Below are positions 47,276 to 57,175 of a stretch of DNA of 64,000 nucleotides, piece after piece. The translations under genes and the position numbers were made by a program. The stretch covers positions 248,001 to 312,000 of the forward strand of contig JAJFFO010000007.1 of assembly GCA_021776615.1 (NCBI GenBank), read 5' to 3'. Below the pieces are notes generated by a model. The model searched no databases and had not been told where the DNA came from. It worked only from the letters and a program-made list of their open reading frames with translations. The stretch comes from Robiginitomaculum sp. (lineage in GTDB: Bacteria > Pseudomonadota > Alphaproteobacteria > Caulobacterales > Maricaulaceae). Each line of letters starts with the position of its first letter. Position 1 is the first letter of the stretch.

Positions 47276-48907
47276 TTAAATCGGCAAGGTTTTCGGCTTG
47301 GTCCGGAACAGCCAATAAGAGGTCAGCATCCGCGAAAACACAAAGGCGGTGAAAATTGAGGTGAAAATCCCAATTCCCAAGGTAACGCCAAAGCCTTTAA
47401 CCGGACCGGAACCAAATTGGAGCAGCAATACGGCGGCAATCAAGGTTGTGATATTGGCATCAAGAATTGTCGGTCGGGCCTTAACAAAACCGGTTTCCAC
47501 TGCATTCATCGGCGTCCGTCCGCCGCGATATTCCTCGCGCACGCGCCCATAGATTAGCACATTAGCGTACACCGCCATGCCGATGGTGAGAATAATCCCG
47601 GCAATACCTGGCAGTGTGAGCGTTGCTTGCAACGCAGAAAGCGCGCCTACGATAAGCAAGACATTGGCGATCAACGCTATATCGGCAATCAGCCCAAGCA
47701 TGCCATACACCAGCACCATGAACACCACCACCGCCACAAACCCTAGGATCAAGGCAATGGTGCCCGAACGGATCGAATCGGCGCCAAGCTCAGCCCCCAC
47801 CGTGCCTTGATCAAGCACGGTCAGTTTTGCCGGCAATGCCCCGGCCCGCAGCAAGATGGATAAATCATTGGCGGTCTCGGTGGTGAAGCCACCTTCAATA
47901 ATGCCAGAACCGCCTAGAATTGGAGAGTTTATCACCGGCGCGGAAATCGCTTTATTGTCCAGCACAATGGCGAATCGCCGCCCGACATTTTCCGCGGTGG
48001 CCCGGCCAAAGCGCAACGCGCCTTTATTGTTAAACCGGAAGGAAACCGCAGGTTGTCCACTTTGATTAAAGCTTGGCCGGGCGTCGACCAGATCTTCGCC
48101 GTCCACCAACGGGCGACGGCGGATCAACACATAAGGTTCAGATGGGTTCGAGCCTTCAACCAGCATTGCCCCCGGTGGCACGCGGCCCGCCTGCGCCTCG
48201 CCAACGCTGACCGATGTATCCAACAGATGGAAAGTCATTTTAGCGGTTTTACCAACCAGATCCTTAATCCGTTCCGGATCGGTTTCGCCAGGCACCTCAA
48301 CAATTATGCGCTCATTACCTTCGCGTTGGATGGTGGGTTCGCGGGTACCCAATTCATCAATACGTTTGCGGATCACCTCAATCGAGCGGGCCACCGCGTC
48401 CTTGGTTTCCTTATCCAACGCTTCGCGGGTGAGCGTGAAGCTGATCTGGCCGGAGAGCGGATCACTGGTCACGGTGAAGGGCGCACGCCCGCCGCCTGTC
48501 AATAACGCCGCCTGGTCGACCTGATTAATTGGCTCCAGCCGTCTTAGCGCCTCTTGCATTTGCTCGGGACGGGCCAAGCGAAAACTCACAATGTCGCCAG
48601 TAATGCGAAATCCGGTTGCCGGAATAATTGGCCGTTCACCGCGCAAATACTGGCGCGCATCATCCGATGCACTTTCCAATTTGGCTTGCTTGACCGACGC
48701 CAGATCGACCTCATACAAAAGGTGGGTACCACCTTGCAGATCCAACCCCAAATTAACCGTTTTGTTTGGCAAAAATGACGGCATGGTGCCGACCACTTCG
48801 GCACCACCGCGAACATTTTCGGGCAAGACATTGGGCATTGCGAACAACAGGCCAGCAACCACTATCAACCAAATAAACGCTTGTTTTAAGGGGGAGAAAT
48901 GCAACAT
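47276..48907 (-). CDS. secD: protein translocase subunit SecD
   Basis: Works with SecF and YajC at the SecYEG translocon. In 543 residues there is an N-terminal helix, the NLGLDLQGGTHLLYEVD block, a large periplasmic P1 domain, and the six-helix region with LTLPGIAGIILTIGMAVYANVLIYGRVREE. Full length, starting four bases after yajC; yajC-secD-secF is the standard operon. Confidence 0.97.
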   Translation of the reverse strand: MLHFSPLKQAFIWLIVVAGLLFAMPNVLPENVRGGAEVVGTMPSFLPNKTVNLGLDLQGGTHLLYEVDLASVKQAKLESASDDARQYLRGERPIIPATGFRITGDIVSFRLARPEQMQEALRRLEPINQVDQAALLTGGGRAPFTVTSDPLSGQISFTLTREALDKETKDAVARSIEVIRKRIDELGTREPTIQREGNERIIVEVPGETDPERIKDLVGKTAKMTFHLLDTSVSVGEAQAGRVPPGAMLVEGSNPSEPYVLIRRRPLVDGEDLVDARPSFNQSGQPAVSFRFNNKGALRFGRATAENVGRRFAIVLDNKAISAPVINSPILGGSGIIEGGFTTETANDLSILLRAGALPAKLTVLDQGTVGAELGADSIRSGTIALILGFVAVVVFMVLVYGMLGLIADIALIANVLLIVGALSALQATLTLPGIAGIILTIGMAVYANVLIYGRVREEYRGGRTPMNAVETGFVKARPTILDANITTLIAAVLLLQFGSGPVKGFGVTLGIGIFTSIFTAFVFSRMLTSYWLFRTKPKTLPI

Positions 48908-48910
48908 GGT

Positions 48911-49270
48911 TTAAGACTTTTTCGCCTTGGCTTTGGTGTCATTAGCAGGCTTTGGCGCGCTTTTTGAGCGCACGTCCTGCAAGGTTCCCTTAACCGCGGT
49001 TACCCGCACACCTTCTGCCAGATCAATCATAACTTCGGTGTCGGTCACTTTAGCAACCTTGCCGACCAAACCGCCGCCCGTGACAACATTGTCGCCGCGT
49101 TGCACCGCATGAACCATGTCGCGATGTTCCTTGGCCTTCTTTTGTTGAGGCCGAATAAGTAAAAAATAGAAAATGGCAAACAGCGCCGCCATCATCCCAA
49201 TCGTGTAAAGCGGGCTTGGTCCCGCAGGCGCAGCTTGCAACAAAACCGCAGACAATGTTGGCATAGTCAT
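48911..49270 (-). CDS. yajC: preprotein translocase accessory subunit YajC
   Basis: Small SecDF-associated membrane protein. The 119-residue product has one transmembrane helix (about residues 23-42, MMAALFAIFYFLLIRPQQKK) and the conserved GDNVVTGGGLVGKVAKV segment. A Lys/Ala-rich tail follows. I chose the ATG at 49270, with GGGG upstream; a second ATG six bases later is also possible. First gene of yajC-secD-secF. Confidence 0.94.
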   Translation of the reverse strand: MTMPTLSAVLLQAAPAGPSPLYTIGMMAALFAIFYFLLIRPQQKKAKEHRDMVHAVQRGDNVVTGGGLVGKVAKVTDTEVMIDLAEGVRVTAVKGTLQDVRSKSAPKPANDTKAKAKKS

Positions 49271-49323
49271 CAAAATTCCCCTATCTGGCACCGCGCTTTG
49301 CGTTTTCGCGGCGCGGCTCCTCT

Positions 49324-49352
49324 AAAAACCCCAAAGCCGATAGAGCCGGGGC
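49324..49352 (-). terminator. probable terminator after nlpD
   Basis: Read on the minus strand, CCCCGG pairs with TTGGGG (outer C/G run at 49348-49351 and 49329-49332, two inner G-T pairs) and is followed by five T (49324-49328). It lies downstream of nlpD and before yajC. The rest of 49271-49510 shows no gene. Confidence 0.45.
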
Positions 49353-49510
49353 TTCGCAGAATATAGGAGCGGCCACGCGAATTGCAATTGCCCATTGGGG
49401 GCGAAGACGCACAAATCACACTATGAAAACGCCGCCCGGGCAGTTTTGAAAATCAGGCCGATTGCACACTGGTCAAAAAGCCGTTGACGTGCCCCTATCG
49501 GATTTTAGCC

Positions 49511-50608
49511 CTAACCCGCCTTTGGCAGATAAAGCGCCGGGTTTACCGGGTCGCGACCACGGCGGGTTTCAAAATGTAATTGCGGCGAATTAACCGACCC
49601 GCTAGCCCCAACCTCGGCAATGCTATCGCCGGTCTTGACGTTAGCGCCCTCTTTGACCAGCAATTTACTATTATGCGCATAGGCGCTTACCCACCCATTG
49701 GCATGGCGCACCAAAATAAGATTGCCAAAGCTTTTCAATTCCGACCCGGCATAAACCACGGTGCCATCACCAGCGGCGCGAACGGCCGTGCCGGCCGGGG
49801 CCGCAATGTTGATCCCGTCATTGCGCGTGCCGCCGGGCTTGACCCCATATCGCGAAATCACTTTGCCTTTCAACGGCCAGGAAAAAGTTGAGGTCTTTGC
49901 CGGGGCGCGAGGTTTGGGTTGCGACTTTGCCGGTGTCGTCTTAATCGGCGCTTTAACACCAGTCGATATGCCAGGTTTTGGTAAAGACGGCTTGGCCCGC
50001 GCCGCCGCCGCGCTGGTCCACGCGCCATCCGCGCCGCTGACCAAGGCTGGCAGGATTAAAATCTCGTCGGCGCGCAAGGCGTAGGGAGGTTCAATGCCGT
50101 TAATCAATGCCAGAGAGCGAAAATCAAGCGCAAAGCGGCGCGATATCGCCATTACCGTATCGCCCTTGCGAACCCGATAGTGCAAAGGCGGCGGTAATTT
50201 TAAGGTTTGCCCGACGTTCAACGCAAAAGGCGCCTTTAAGGAATTCAACGAGATAAGCGGCTTAAGCGCAATCTGATATTTTTCGGACAGGGAAAACAAA
50301 GTGTCACCCTTGGCCACTTTTATACTGGCCGGGCGGGTTTTTGCGGACACCACTTCCGCGCCGTCCAACGCGCTTTGGCTGAGGGGCGTTTCACCACCGG
50401 CATTTGGCGCTAATGGTGGTAGTTCGCCCAAAGATTGGCTTTCAATCGGTTGAATCGGGGCTGCATCCGGCACGGTCTCGTCTTTTATCACCGCCGGTGC
50501 AGGCTCAACCGGGCCATCACCGCGATAAATCACGGGCGCAGGACCGCGCGGCGTGCTGCAAGCGCTGAGCAGGCCGACCATTGTGAGTATTAGGGCGTAT
50601 CGAATCAT
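49511..50608 (-). CDS. nlpD: NlpD/EnvC-type LysM-M23 lipoprotein, division amidase activator
   Basis: A 365-residue envelope protein: lipobox LLSAC, a Pro-rich spacer, two LysM repeats (about 94-138 and 142-187), and a C-terminal M23/LytM domain (about 250-360). The zinc ligands of active enzymes are lost (NDGIN instead of HxGxD), as in E. coli NlpD, while SAYAHN and LHFE remain. Such degenerate LytM proteins activate cell-wall amidases at division. The pcm-surE neighbourhood matches the nlpD locus of many Proteobacteria. Confidence 0.9.
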   Translation of the reverse strand: MIRYALILTMVGLLSACSTPRGPAPVIYRGDGPVEPAPAVIKDETVPDAAPIQPIESQSLGELPPLAPNAGGETPLSQSALDGAEVVSAKTRPASIKVAKGDTLFSLSEKYQIALKPLISLNSLKAPFALNVGQTLKLPPPLHYRVRKGDTVMAISRRFALDFRSLALINGIEPPYALRADEILILPALVSGADGAWTSAAAARAKPSLPKPGISTGVKAPIKTTPAKSQPKPRAPAKTSTFSWPLKGKVISRYGVKPGGTRNDGINIAAPAGTAVRAAGDGTVVYAGSELKSFGNLILVRHANGWVSAYAHNSKLLVKEGANVKTGDSIAEVGASGSVNSPQLHFETRRGRDPVNPALYLPKAG

Positions 50609-50716
50609 GGCGCTATTTATGCCCCATTATCCTTAACGGGATACTACGACCAAATTACCAAAGCGGTTACCGGAATTGGCCTAGAAATATCAACCATAAG
50701 TCTGGGCCCTTCCCCC

Positions 50717-51364
50717 CTAAAGCGTGCGGGCAATACCGGCAATCAGCGGCACAAAGCGGACGGGGGCAATTTGACGTTGATGAAATTCATCACCATCGCG
50801 GCGAAACACGGTGACAAATTGCTGCTCCGGCGGCCCGATGGGGGCAACCAATAAACCGCCCTCGCGCAATTGCGCCAACAAAGCCGGGGGGCATTCGGGG
50901 GTGCCGGCGGTTACCAATATACGATCGAAATCGCCCTGCTCGGGCCAGCCCAACATGCCATCGCCCAGACGGGTAACAATATTGCGCAAACGTAGGCGGT
51001 CAAAGCGCGCCTCGGCTTCAGCTTGCAAAGTCCGGTAGCGCTCAATGGTATAAACCCGGCGCGCCAAGATCGACAAAATGGCGGTTTGATAGCCAGACCC
51101 GGTGCCAATTTCCAACACCTTGGCCCGCGGCGTCAGGCACAGCGCTTCGGTCATCATCGCCACCACAAACGGTTGCGAAATGGTTTGCCCGCAGGCAATC
51201 GGCAATGCCCGGTTTTCATAAGCGCGATTATCAAATTCGCGGGTGACAAAATGGTCGCGGGGAATGCGCTCCAAAGCGCCAAGCACATGCTTGTCGACAA
51301 TACCCGCCGCGCGCAACGCCATTATGAGCGCCACAACACGGGTATCAAATTCATCCTCGCCCAT
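50717..51364 (-). CDS. pcm: protein-L-isoaspartate O-methyltransferase
   Basis: Repairs isoaspartyl damage by methylating it with SAM. The 215-residue protein has the substrate segment ALPIACGQTISQPFVVAMM and SAM motif I VLEIGTGSGYQTAIL at about residues 83-97. Standard length. It lies 12 bases after surE and upstream of nlpD in one run. Confidence 0.95.
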   Translation of the reverse strand: MGEDEFDTRVVALIMALRAAGIVDKHVLGALERIPRDHFVTREFDNRAYENRALPIACGQTISQPFVVAMMTEALCLTPRAKVLEIGTGSGYQTAILSILARRVYTIERYRTLQAEAEARFDRLRLRNIVTRLGDGMLGWPEQGDFDRILVTAGTPECPPALLAQLREGGLLVAPIGPPEQQFVTVFRRDGDEFHQRQIAPVRFVPLIAGIARTL

Positions 51365-51376
51365 AATCTCTAGCTT

Positions 51377-52168
51377 CTATCCGCCAACAATGCCGCCAAG
51401 CGACGCCGCTAAATCGCCCAAAGTTTTTTCATGGGTGAGGTCGAGGTGCAATGGCGTGATCGATATCCGCTTATCCTGAATGGCTTTCAGGTCGGTACCT
51501 TCCAGGGGCGATGATTCGCGCCCATTAAAACCAAGCCAATAATAAGCCCGCCCGCCGGGATCGGCGCGTTCATGCACTTCTATCTGGTCCTGTGCGCGCC
51601 TGCCCATACGGGTCATTTGCACATCACTGACCTGATCGGCCAGACAGTCCGGAAAATTTATATTCATCACCACGTCTTTGGGCCATTTGCGCTCAAAAAG
51701 CCGTTGCAAAATAGGCGGCGCATAATATTCAGCGGTTTCCCAATGGATGAAAGATGTTTCGGTAAAGCCATAGGTTTGCGACAAAGCAATCGAGGGAATA
51801 CCCAGCTCCATGCCCTGTATCGCCGCGGCAATCGTGCCCGACAGGGTAATATGCTCGGCCAGATTTTGCCCTTTATTAATGCCCGACAAAATCAGATCAG
51901 GCTTTTTACCGTCCACAAGCGACAAAACCCCCATCATCACGCTATCGGTCGGCGTGCCCCAGACGGCAAAGCTTTTTTCCCCGCGCTTGCTAACCCGCAA
52001 AGGTTCGCGAATAGAAAGCGCCCTGCTGGCCGCGCTTTGCTCATTCGCCGGGGCGACAATCCACACATCGTCGGACAAGGTTCGGGCAATACGTTCAAGC
52101 ACCTTAATGCCAGACGCATCAATGCCATCATCATTGGAAAGCAAAATACGCGGGTTTTGCGGGATCAT
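51377..52168 (-). CDS. surE: 5'/3'-nucleotidase SurE
   Basis: Metal-dependent nucleoside monophosphate phosphatase of stress survival. The 263-residue protein starts [21 protein letters not shown], with the metal-binding NDDG motif, and has [20 protein letters not shown] and the INFP segment. The frame is open for 70 codons upstream inside serS; the ATG at 52168 overlaps the serS stop (ATGA) and gives family length. Confidence 0.96.
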   Translation of the reverse strand: MIPQNPRILLSNDDGIDASGIKVLERIARTLSDDVWIVAPANEQSAASRALSIREPLRVSKRGEKSFAVWGTPTDSVMMGVLSLVDGKKPDLILSGINKGQNLAEHITLSGTIAAAIQGMELGIPSIALSQTYGFTETSFIHWETAEYYAPPILQRLFERKWPKDVVMNINFPDCLADQVSDVQMTRMGRRAQDQIEVHERADPGGRAYYWLGFNGRESSPLEGTDLKAIQDKRISITPLHLDLTHEKTLGDLAASLGGIVGG

Positions 52169-53535
52169 GGCGCGATGACCTCTTGACCACCCATATAGGG
52201 CCTCAAAACTTCGGGAATGGTGATCGAACCATCTTCCTTCTGATAATTCTCCATCACCGCCAATAACGCCCGGCCAACGGCAATGCCCGAACCATTGAGC
52301 GTATGGACGAAACGGGCTTTCTTTTCGCCTGCGGCGCGGCACCGCGCATTCATGCGCCGGGCTTGAAATTCGCCGCAATTGGAAATCGATGAAATTTCGC
52401 GATAGGTCTGCTGGCTCGGCAAATAAACTTCCAGATCATAGGTCTTTTGCGCGCCAAACCCGGTGTCACCAGCGCACAGCAGCATAACCCGATAGGCCAG
52501 CCCCAAGCGTTTGAGAATTTCTTCGGCGCATTTGGTCATACGCTCGTGCTCCGCCGCCGAATTTTCCGCCGTGGTAATCACCACCATTTCCACTTTCATG
52601 AATTGATGCATACGGATCAGCCCGCGCGTATCCTTGCCCGCCGACCCGGCTTCGGAGCGAAAACACGGCGTGTAAGCGCAATAGCGGTGCGGCATACCGG
52701 CCTCATCATGAATGGCCTCACGCGCCAAATTGGTCAGCGGCACTTCGGCCGTCGGGATCAAAGCATGGCTAACCACGGTGTTTTTCGATTCTAGTGATTT
52801 CGTTATAGCGACAGAAGTGCCCGCAATTTTACTAACCTCTTCAAATTCAAGCCCCTCTCGACCCCTTCCTGCCCAAAATAAGTCACCGGCAAATTTGGGC
52901 AATTGATTGGTGCCGATCAGAGCATCATCGCGTACCAGCAAAGGCGGCGACACTTCCAAAAACCCGTGCTCTTGCGTCTGCACATCGAGCATGAACGCAC
53001 CCAATGCCCGTTCCAGCCGGGCCAACCCGCCTTTTAAAAAAGCAAAGCGCGCACCGGAAATCTTGGCCGCACTTTTAAAATCGAGCATGCCCAATGCCTC
53101 ACCAAGCGCGGTGTGGTCTTTGGGTTCAAAACCAAGCGCAGGCGGCTCGCCCCATTGGCGCACTTGCGCATTGGCGCTTTCATCGGCACCCGGTGGCACA
53201 TCGTCGGACATCGCATTAGGCAGTGCCAATAACTTTGCGCCCAAGGCAGCGGCCAGTTTCGTTTCGTCCTCGCCAGCCGCTTCAATCTGGTTCTTTAGCG
53301 CCCCAACCTCAGCGCGCACCCGCTCAAACTCTGCCTCATCACCACTGGCTTTCGCCGCACCGATTTTCTTGGACGCAGCATTGCGTGCGGTTTCGCCGTC
53401 CTGTTTGGCGGCAATGGCCACACGCAATTTTTCGTCCAGCGCGATCAGCTCTGCCGCTTGCGGGGGCAATCCGCGCCGTTTCATCGCCGCGTCAAACGGG
53501 TCCGGGTTTTCGCGAATGGCTTTTATATCGTGCAT
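52165..53535 (-). CDS. serS: seryl-tRNA synthetase
   Basis: Class II synthetase charging tRNA-Ser and tRNA-Sec. The 456-residue protein has the N-terminal coiled-coil arm (about residues 30-105), motif 2 [21 protein letters not shown] with the catalytic arginine, and motif 3 [18 protein letters not shown]. It begins [22 protein letters not shown], the typical SerRS start. It heads serS-surE-pcm-nlpD. Confidence 0.97.
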   Translation of the reverse strand: MHDIKAIRENPDPFDAAMKRRGLPPQAAELIALDEKLRVAIAAKQDGETARNAASKKIGAAKASGDEAEFERVRAEVGALKNQIEAAGEDETKLAAALGAKLLALPNAMSDDVPPGADESANAQVRQWGEPPALGFEPKDHTALGEALGMLDFKSAAKISGARFAFLKGGLARLERALGAFMLDVQTQEHGFLEVSPPLLVRDDALIGTNQLPKFAGDLFWAGRGREGLEFEEVSKIAGTSVAITKSLESKNTVVSHALIPTAEVPLTNLAREAIHDEAGMPHRYCAYTPCFRSEAGSAGKDTRGLIRMHQFMKVEMVVITTAENSAAEHERMTKCAEEILKRLGLAYRVMLLCAGDTGFGAQKTYDLEVYLPSQQTYREISSISNCGEFQARRMNARCRAAGEKKARFVHTLNGSGIAVGRALLAVMENYQKEDGSITIPEVLRPYMGGQEVIAP

Positions 53536-54005
53536 GGCTGATTTTCCGCTTCAGGTTAGCCTGCGGTTTACCCCCACCACACCTTTTCGTCCACCGGGCA
53601 ATGTGTAGCGGACAGCTTCTCCCTCTCTCCTTTGGAGTGCGAAATAGCCACATTTTCCATTACCTTTGTGCTCTCGCTGGCAGATGCCTTTGTGCGCTAC
53701 AGAATAACTAGTCTTAACTCAGCAGGTCTGGAATGACGGTAGGATCAATTTCGCTACCTCCAGCGTCGAATTTGCCCGGCTTTCCAGGGTTTCACGTGCA
53801 AGACTGTCTTCAATAACGGTCATACCCCCCCCCCTTGGAGGTTTACGTGCCGGATATTGAGAATACTCTCCCTAGCCAAGGAATAAACGGAGCGACCGAG
53901 GAAAAATACAAATATGTATAACAAGAAAGTGATATGGTTTGGAATGAATCTATGCTACATAAAATCACATTACAGGCTGAATTCGACCCTTGAGGAGAAA
54001 CAAGC
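53536..54005. other. 470-base gene-poor gap
   Basis: No convincing gene, RNA or repeat family member. It holds a ten-base C run (53825-53834), an AT-rich stretch from about 53900, and a promoter-like pair TTGGAA (53939-53944) and TAAAAT (about 53960-53965) before the TPR gene. The last bases give a strong GAGGAG site for the ATG at 54006. The serS promoter should lie in the first 100 bases but is not clear. Confidence 0.5.
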
Positions 54006-54637
54006 ATGACCGTCAACACTCATTCTTTTAAAAAATTACGCTGGCAAGCGCCGTGATACTGGCCAGCTTTGCAACCGCTATTCCTGCAATAGCCGGCGGT
54101 GGTGGCGGTAAAGGAAATTCAAATTTTGGGGTCGTCAGTAACACTTCTAGAAACTTTAATTCTTACAACAGCTTCAATCACGACGACACTGTACAAGATG
54201 GATCAGCTCATGACATCAGACTTAACATGTGGAAGACTTGCACCAGAGGTAGTGATGAAGGGCGATATGATCGCGGCATTGCCCACCTTGAAAATGGCGA
54301 GTTTATAAAAGCAGAACGTGCATTATCTTGCACCATTTGGTCAAAACGCACTGACGTCATTTCCAATTACCTTATGGGTCTAGCAAAGGCCGGTAATGGC
54401 AAAAGCCAAGAAGCGAACAAGCATTTTGAAAGAGCCATTCAGCACAAACAAGATTTTATTGCCGCCCGCCGCGAGCTTGGCCGCACACATGCTTCCATTG
54501 GTGCGCAGAAAAAGGCACGCGAACAATTAGCATGGTTTGATAATGAAATAGGTGCCTGCGCAAGCGATTGCGAAAAAGCGAGCGACCTTGCGCTGGGGCG
54601 AAATGTAATTCTTGCCGCTCTAAACACGCACGAATAA
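54006..54637 (+). pseudogene. secreted TPR protein with one-base deletion in its signal peptide
   Basis: An ATG at 54006 with a strong GAGGAG site begins MTVNTHSFKK, then runs to a stop at 54052. The main frame, open from 54053, continues with a signal-peptide end (LASFATAIPAIA), a Gly/Asn-rich region and TPR-like helices to 54637. Adding one A to the A6 run at 54030-54035 joins both into an intact signal peptide and a protein of about 210 residues. Real mutation, slippage control or base-call error are all possible. If the short frame were used, translation would need the GTG at 54053 without a ribosome-binding site. Confidence 0.72.
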
Positions 54638-54665
54638 AAAAACCCGTACCTTTTTATAGTAATTT

Positions 54666-54768
54666 CCCTCTCCTTTAGGGAGAGGGTTAGGGTGAGGGGA
54701 TAATGTTTGTGAGTTAACTTTGAAGGTTAGCAACATACTCGACCCCCCCCTCACCTCAATCCTCTCCC
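54666..54768. repeat. long imperfect inverted repeat between convergent genes
   Basis: A local hairpin CCCTCTCC (54666-54673) with GGAGAGGG (54679-54686) is followed by GGTGAGGGG (54691-54699), which pairs with CCCCTCACC (54747-54755). The 22-base arms 54678-54699 and 54747-54768 match except for six central bases. Elements reading GGGAGAGGGTTAGGGTGAGG are scattered in many proteobacterial genomes. It separates the TPR and desaturase genes. Confidence 0.7.
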
Positions 54769-54808
54769 GCCCCAAAGTTAAAGAATGGGGAGAGGAAGAA
54801 GGCCGCTT

Positions 54809-55654
54809 CTAATTTTGCAAATCTATAATCGGGGCGCCGCGCTCCTCCATACCTTCTCTGATTTCGTCAAATAATTGGCGGTAATGGTAAAACGGCACGC
54901 GGGGAAAAAGGTGATGGATGGAATGATAATTCTGCCAAAGCCATAAAAACGATGCAGGGCCATGGATCCATTTTGGCAGCAATATGGTCGAGGTGTTCTC
55001 AAACCGGGCAGTTTTGTCAAACGGCGTGTGGACAATCCAGGCAAAAAACACCCCGATCAGCATAATACCCAATTCATTGGCCAGTATGGCCAGCACCAGT
55101 ATTTCGACTGGAAACCCGGCCAGCGCCAAGCCGAGACGCCAACCAATCATCACTACAATTTCCATAATGACGGCGACTCGTGTGCGGCGATTTTCTTTGG
55201 GGAAAACGGTTCGAAAATAGGCGCTATACTCACTACTCATAATCAGCAAACTGCCCATTAGCACCTTGATTACGGAATTATCCGAAAACACACGATCCGG
55301 GTCTTGCCCGGCAATATTGGTGGCCCGGTGATGCGCCATATGCGCTGACCGGTGCAGGGTGAACGGGATACCCAAAAGGCTGCCAATAGCAAACCCAAGC
55401 CAGGTATTGATGATTTTTAGCTTTGGCGCGGCGCCGAAAATATTGTTATGCACGGCCTCATGAAACGGCGTGTAGAGCGCATACACTATGTACGCAATCA
55501 ACAACAAGCACAGCCATAAGGGCAGAATGTGCATCACGCCCATAGCAAAAATGGCGATATAGGTGCCAATCAGCGCCAGTGCCATGAGCGCCGTTGGCCA
55601 CGCAATTTTACCCATATAGCCTTGCGCCAATTTACTCATAACGGCGTCATTCAT
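54809..55654 (-). CDS. fatty-acid desaturase family protein
   Basis: Di-iron membrane oxygenase of 281 residues. The three histidine boxes are HEAVH (65-69), HRSAHMAHH (101-109) and NYHSIHH (about 243-249), with hydrophobic pairs between them. The pattern resembles beta-carotene hydroxylase (CrtR-like) and acyl-lipid desaturases; no carotenoid gene is nearby, so the substrate stays open. It is monocistronic, with hairpin elements on both sides. Confidence 0.87.
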   Translation of the reverse strand: MNDAVMSKLAQGYMGKIAWPTALMALALIGTYIAIFAMGVMHILPLWLCLLLIAYIVYALYTPFHEAVHNNIFGAAPKLKIINTWLGFAIGSLLGIPFTLHRSAHMAHHRATNIAGQDPDRVFSDNSVIKVLMGSLLIMSSEYSAYFRTVFPKENRRTRVAVIMEIVVMIGWRLGLALAGFPVEILVLAILANELGIMLIGVFFAWIVHTPFDKTARFENTSTILLPKWIHGPASFLWLWQNYHSIHHLFPRVPFYHYRQLFDEIREGMEERGAPIIDLQN

Positions 55655-55801
55655 AGCGCAATTCCCTTTTGTATCTGGCTATATTATGGGGTGCACATCA
55701 CCCTTAACAAGCCTGCGAGCGAGATCTTCACGCCGAATATACCCCACCAGCTTCGCCGTTGGATAAGTGAGGATGCAGCACACGGTATAAACACTCTCAA
55801 T

Positions 55802-55899
55802 GTGTCACCCCGGAAGCCTCTTGGGTTATCCGGGGCCTATAGAGTTTAGGCAGGCGCGCCATGGGTCCCGGATAAGGCTTCGCCTTTCCGGGATGACAC
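55802..55899. repeat. palindromic element, complete copy
   Basis: Starts GTGTCACCCCGGAAGCC and ends TTCCGGGATGACAC, so the whole element can fold on itself, with an inner hairpin CCCCGGA...TCCGGGG (55808-55835). The first half matches the copy at 31504; the ends match the 29-base palindrome at 23361. It lies upstream of the desaturase and beyond the tatC stop. Confidence 0.8.
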
Positions 55900-55916
55900 C
55901 GCGATAACCGTGTAAT

Positions 55917-56780
55917 TTAGTCGTCACTTGCGGCGCTCGCATCTTCCGCGTCACGTTTGCGCTCAATCAGGGCGACGCTCCAAATGGAAATTTCATAGAG
56001 CAGCAAAACCGGAATGCCCAATAATATCTGGCTGATGACATCCGGCGGCGTGAAAAACGCGGCGAAAGCCAGAATACCAACGATGGCAAATTTGCGCCCT
56101 TTGCGCAAAGCCGCGGCGCTGACCAAACCGACACGGCCCATCAGCGATAAGATGACCGGCAATTGGAAAGAAAACCCGAAAGCCAATATCAGCGTGGTAA
56201 TCAGGCTTAAATATTCACTCACCCGCGCCAGCAATTGAATGGCAATGGTGTCGACGTCCGGCGCTTGCTCCTGCATCAAGGCAAAGCGCATCACCATGGG
56301 CATCATCACGAAATATACAAAGCTCGCACCCAACGCGAAAAGCGCCGGGGAAGCCAGCATGAATGGTAAAAATGCCCCGCGTTCATTGCGATAAAGCCCC
56401 GGCGCAACAAAACGGTAAATTTGAAAGGCGATGACCGGAAATGTCAAAATCACGCCGCCAAACAAGGCCATTTTCACTTTGACGAAGAAAAACTCCATCG
56501 GCCCGGTAAAGATAAGCTGCGGCACTACGGTTTCGCCAGAACTATCGCTGACCAGCGCCGCTGCGGTCGAAAACGGGCGCAGCAAGGCATCGTAAATCGG
56601 CACGGCAAAGGCAAAACAGACGGCAAAGCCCAGCAACACGGCCAGCAACGACCAAATCAGGCGCGCGCGCAATTCGACCAAATGTTCCATCAATGGTGCA
56701 CGCGAGGCTTCGACCTCATCGTCAAGGCTTTCCGCCGGCGGCGCTTTACCGGCTTTGCTGGGTTTGGAATCGCTGCTCAT
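55917..56780 (-). CDS. tatC: Sec-independent translocase subunit TatC
   Basis: Receptor subunit for twin-arginine signal peptides. The 287-residue protein has a charged N-terminal lead, then MEHLVELRARLIWSLLA, FFFVKVKMALFGG and FTPPDVISQILLGIPVLLLYE, all TatC hallmarks, with six hydrophobic spans. A TTG 12 bases upstream is possible; the ATG at 56780 is simpler. It follows tatB by 24 bases, giving tatA-tatB-tatC. Confidence 0.96.
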   Translation of the reverse strand: MSSDSKPSKAGKAPPAESLDDEVEASRAPLMEHLVELRARLIWSLLAVLLGFAVCFAFAVPIYDALLRPFSTAAALVSDSSGETVVPQLIFTGPMEFFFVKVKMALFGGVILTFPVIAFQIYRFVAPGLYRNERGAFLPFMLASPALFALGASFVYFVMMPMVMRFALMQEQAPDVDTIAIQLLARVSEYLSLITTLILAFGFSFQLPVILSLMGRVGLVSAAALRKGRKFAIVGILAFAAFFTPPDVISQILLGIPVLLLYEISIWSVALIERKRDAEDASAASDD

Positions 56781-56804
56781 GACATTGCCCAAGCGGCATC
56801 GGCG

Positions 56805-57107
56805 CTATAAAATCGTGTCATCGCGCAAAGCCTTGTTGGTGTCTTCAATGTCGGCTTCCAAATCACCGGCAATATCGCCAATTGGGTTAGCGCTTTTAAT
56901 TTGTTCAATCTCACGGCGCAATTCGTCCAATTCCACTTCGCGGCCCATATCGTCAAACGCACCTTGAAATTCACGGGCCATACCACGGGCCTTGGCGACC
57001 ATATTGCCAAGTTTGCGCAACATGGATGGCAAATCGCGCGGCCCCACAACAATGAGGGCGACAATCGCGATCAGTAAAAATTCAATGAAGCCGATTTGCG
57101 GCAGCAT
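56805..57107 (-). CDS. tatB: Sec-independent translocase subunit TatB
   Basis: A 100-residue protein: short N-terminal helix with MLPQIGFIEFLLIAIVALIVVGPRDLP (the TatB GPRxLP hinge), then an amphipathic helix (MLRKLGNMVAKARGMAREF) and a charged tail. It works with TatC in signal-peptide recognition. Confidence 0.94.
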   Translation of the reverse strand: MLPQIGFIEFLLIAIVALIVVGPRDLPSMLRKLGNMVAKARGMAREFQGAFDDMGREVELDELRREIEQIKSANPIGDIAGDLEADIEDTNKALRDDTIL

Positions 57108-57175
57108 ATGTCTGCCCTGTTCTATGAAGGTTGGGTCCGGTTGGCCGCCTCAAATTTGTGGCTGCACTGGAAACC

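Noticed and set aside
49511-50608. Loss of zinc ligands in the M23 domain as a novelty
   Set aside because: This is the normal state of NlpD/EnvC-type activators.
53914-54008. Possible 31-codon leader ORF ending in the ATGA of the TPR gene
   Set aside because: The composition is not protein-like, the GAGG site is too far away, and nothing similar is known to me.
54743-54750. C8 run as a phase-variable site
   Set aside because: It is the outer edge of the inverted-repeat arm and not placed in a promoter or coding region.
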